A stretch of 45,009 bases of DNA from assembly GCA_026709935.1 (NCBI GenBank), contig JAPOSC010000077.1, positions 1 to 45,009 on the forward strand. The letters run 5' to 3'. Below are positions 43,429-45,009 of the stretch, piece by piece. The DNA comes from Thiotrichales bacterium (GTDB lineage Bacteria > Pseudomonadota > Gammaproteobacteria > HK1). Within the stretch, counting starts at the first letter, position 1, and the number at the start of each line of letters is the position of its first letter. A program made the position numbers and the translations under genes. The notes below the pieces were generated by a model. It had not been told where the DNA came from. It did no database searches and saw only the letters and a list, made by a program, of their open reading frames with translations.

Positions 43429-44610
43429 TTGGGCCACGCTAATCCATACTTCGCCCTGCTTGCCGCCCTGGCGCTCTCCGGATGCGCGAGCGTCGAGTAC
43501 TACGCGCAGTCGGTGACCGGCCATCTCGGGCTGATGGCAAAAGCGCGCCCCGTGGAGACGGTGATCGAGGCGCCGGACACCGCCTCCGGCCTCGCGGTGC
43601 GGCTCCGCACCGCGCTGGAGATCCGGGAATTCGCGTCCGACGTGCTCGCCCTGCCGGCAAACGCGAGCTACCACCGCTATGTCGATCTTGGCCGGCGCTA
43701 CGTGGTCAGGACCGTGGTGGCGGCGCCCGAGCTTTCGCTCGAACCCCGGCGCTGGTGCTTCCCGGTGGCGGGATGTGTGAGCTACCGGGGCTACTTCTCG
43801 GGGTCGGATGCCGACGCGTACGCCGCGAAGCTGGCATCGGAGGGCTGGGACGTGACGGTGTCCGGGGTGCGCGCGTACTCGACCCTGGGTTGGTTCGCTG
43901 ATCCCCTGCTGAGCTCGATGGTCGAGCTTCCCGAGTACGCCCTCGCCGGCCTCATCTTCCACGAACTCGCCCACCAGCGCCTCTACGTGCCCGGCGACAC
44001 GGACTTCAACGAGTCCTTCGCGGTGGTGGTCGAGCGCGCCGGCGTGCGCCACTGGCTCGAGGCGACGGATCGGTCCGACCTGAGAGACCGCTACCGTGTC
44101 GCGGCCGAACGCCGCGCCGCCTTTCTCGGCCTGGTGCGGGACACGCGCCGCGGCCTCGAAGCCGTGTACGCATCGTCCGGTACCGACGCCGAGAAGCGGG
44201 CGGCGAAGATGCGCGCGTTCGAACGGTTGCGGTCGCAGTATGACGCGCTCCGCGCGACGTGGACGAGCGGTCCGACCTACGACTTCTGGTTCGAGCGCGG
44301 AGTGAACAACGCTGCGCTCGCGCTGGTGGTCGCCTACGACCGCTGGGTCCCCGCCCTGGAAGCGCTCCTCGCCCGCCATGACCGCGACCTCGAAGCGTTC
44401 TATCGCGCATGCGACAAGCTGGCGGCGCTGACCCCGGAGGAGCGGCGCGCCAGGCTGGAGGCGCTGGATCCCCTGGCGCGCGCGGGCGTCCCGACCGGCG
44501 GTCGGCAATGGACGACCCGCCATATGTCGAATTCGGACCCTGCCCGGTCGGCACCCACTCCCGTCGGCTCGGAACATGCGCCCGACATTGCCCCGAATGG
44601 ACATTCCTGA
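43429..44610 (+). CDS. Zinc aminopeptidase lipoprotein (Aminopep family), with repeat-derived tail
   Basis: A 393-residue protein of the predicted aminopeptidase family (COG4324-like). A signal with lipobox LSGC precedes SVEYYAQSVTGHLGLMAKARPVE. The zinc motif is HELAHQ (His178, Glu179, His182), with FNESFA downstream as third-ligand context. The start is uncertain: no ATG lies near, so TTG 43429 is used; ATT 43405 would give a more basic signal. The last roughly 45 residues after LEALDPLARAG are not family sequence: they are encoded by a copy of the dispersed repeat at 44570-44635, so the original stop seems to have been lost. A role in peptide trimming in the periplasm is likely. It follows the peptide-type importer but may be independent. 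Confidence 0.82.
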   Translation: MGHANPYFALLAALALSGCASVEYYAQSVTGHLGLMAKARPVETVIEAPDTASGLAVRLRTALEIREFASDVLALPANASYHRYVDLGRRYVVRTVVAAPELSLEPRRWCFPVAGCVSYRGYFSGSDADAYAAKLASEGWDVTVSGVRAYSTLGWFADPLLSSMVELPEYALAGLIFHELAHQRLYVPGDTDFNESFAVVVERAGVRHWLEATDRSDLRDRYRVAAERRAAFLGLVRDTRRGLEAVYASSGTDAEKRAAKMRAFERLRSQYDALRATWTSGPTYDFWFERGVNNAALALVVAYDRWVPALEALLARHDRDLEAFYRACDKLAALTPEERRARLEALDPLARAGVPTGGRQWTTRHMSNSDPARSAPTPVGSEHAPDIAPNGHS

Positions 44611-44635
44611 GGTCCGGATCTCGCCGGAATCGCGC
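44570..44635. repeat. Dispersed repeat, third copy
   Basis: A 66-bp block beginning CGGAACATG, with CCCCGAATGGACATTCC in its middle and GCCGGAATCGCGC at its end, matching the copy at 30747-30811 in content and spacing. It overlaps the last 14 codons of the aminopeptidase gene and continues past its stop. Confidence 0.75.
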
Positions 44636-44809
44636 GGCACGATGGCGTGTCGGACGGCCTGTCGGGTTGCCAGCGTGAATCGCTGCCCGATCAGTAGTCT
44701 TGTTGCCTTTCCTGCGGCTCCGCTTTAGGGTGCGCGCGATCTGGACAGACGACAGCTTGGCCGGCGGGCGCCTTGTGCACCATCGGGCCGTTCGAAAAAT
44801 TCGGAGGCA

Positions 44810-45009
44810 ATGACCATGACGGATACGGCGCGGGATATATCGGGTGCAGCCGCGGTGACGACGCGGAAGGCACTGGGCCGGAGCGATCGGGTGGATGAGA
44901 ATTGTGCGCTCGGCGGGTTGACACCCACCGCTGAAGTTTCCGAAAGTATAATGGTAGTCGCCAGTCGCCAGTCGCCAGTCGCCAGTCGCCAGTCGCCAGT
45001 CGCCAGTCG
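44810..45009 (+). CDS. Possible partial gene running off the window end
   Basis: An open frame starts at ATG 44810, 2 nt behind GGAGG (44803-44807), or at ATG 44816 with better spacing. It reads MTMTDTARDISGAAAVTTRK and on through a 7-bp repeat to the window edge without a stop. I do not recognise the family. Because of the repeat the frame beyond the window cannot be known, and a change of one unit would shift it. It could instead be leader DNA of a downstream gene. Confidence 0.3.
   Translation, partial: MTMTDTARDISGAAAVTTRKALGRSDRVDENCALGGLTPTAEVSESIMVVASRQSPVASRQSPVAS
44918..44952 (+). promoter_or_regulatory. Perfect TTGACA and TATAAT hexamers with wrong spacing
   Basis: TTGACA (44918-44923) and TATAAT (44947-44952) are both perfect consensus, but 23 bp apart rather than 16-18. 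Either a promoter using an activator or the TATAAT alone, or chance. It lies just before the 7-bp repeat array. Confidence 0.3.
44956..45009. repeat. 7-bp tandem repeat at the window end
   Basis: The heptamer AGTCGCC repeats at least seven full times from 44956 to the window end, where a further partial copy is cut off. The period is not a multiple of three, so gain or loss of a unit would shift any reading frame passing through. It probably continues beyond the window. Confidence 0.95.

Overview
The window is GC-rich, densely coded bacterial chromosome with short spacers. The gene set points to a Pseudomonadota (proteobacterial) chromosome, probably an uncultured environmental lineage. Evidence: ZapE and NudL of proteobacterial type, a TRAP transporter, a peptide/nickel-type ABC operon, MocR and FCD-GntR regulators, LepA next to HemW, a fused indolepyruvate ferredoxin oxidoreductase, and a beta-barrel serine protease that implies an outer membrane. 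I could not place it in a class. No rRNA, tRNA, CRISPR array or complete insertion sequence is visible. Short tandem and dispersed repeats are unusually common.

Layout. 1-623: no gene seen. 624-2225: a gamma-glutamyltransferase-family enzyme. 2453-4289: a two-gene cassette, visibly less GC-rich and with its own promoter, encoding an OLD/RloA-type AAA ATPase and an RloB-like TOPRIM protein. It is the best candidate for an undescribed defence system here and is analogous to PARIS. 4444-10415: housekeeping genes (NudL on the minus strand, ZapE, a small unknown protein, an EF-G paralogue, a class I/II aminotransferase). 10411-10500: remnant of a retropepsin-like protease. 10762-13511: epoxide hydrolase, then a minus-strand MocR regulator.

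13731-22345: a TRAP transporter whose binding-protein gene is separated from its two membrane genes by a complete ABC-2/GldG/DUF4340 module, in which ATPase and permease are fused into one protein. 22540-23313: an SDR dehydrogenase. 23597-26685: lepA-hemW, an overlapping minus-strand pair. 26979-30503: indolepyruvate ferredoxin oxidoreductase. 30854-32792: a DUF1007 periplasmic protein and a NicO/RcnA-type Ni/Co transporter with a Thr-Gln-Ala repeat and a 29-histidine loop. 32978-33619: truncated DUF4143 ATPase. 33643-36324: a subtilisin-like lipoprotein with an autotransporter-like C-terminus.

36939-43381: a complete peptide/nickel-type ABC importer (binding protein, two permeases, two ATPases) with an FCD-GntR regulator inside the operon and a matching palindrome upstream. 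43429-44610: a zinc aminopeptidase lipoprotein whose 3' end runs into a dispersed repeat. 44810 to the window end: an open frame running into a 7-bp tandem repeat.

How the genes may work together: the AAA/TOPRIM pair is a self-contained cassette. MocR probably controls the divergent TRAP receptor gene. DUF1007 and NicO form a Ni/Co handling pair, and the nearby ABC importer could move a related or unrelated small ligand. These functional links are inferences from gene neighbourhood.
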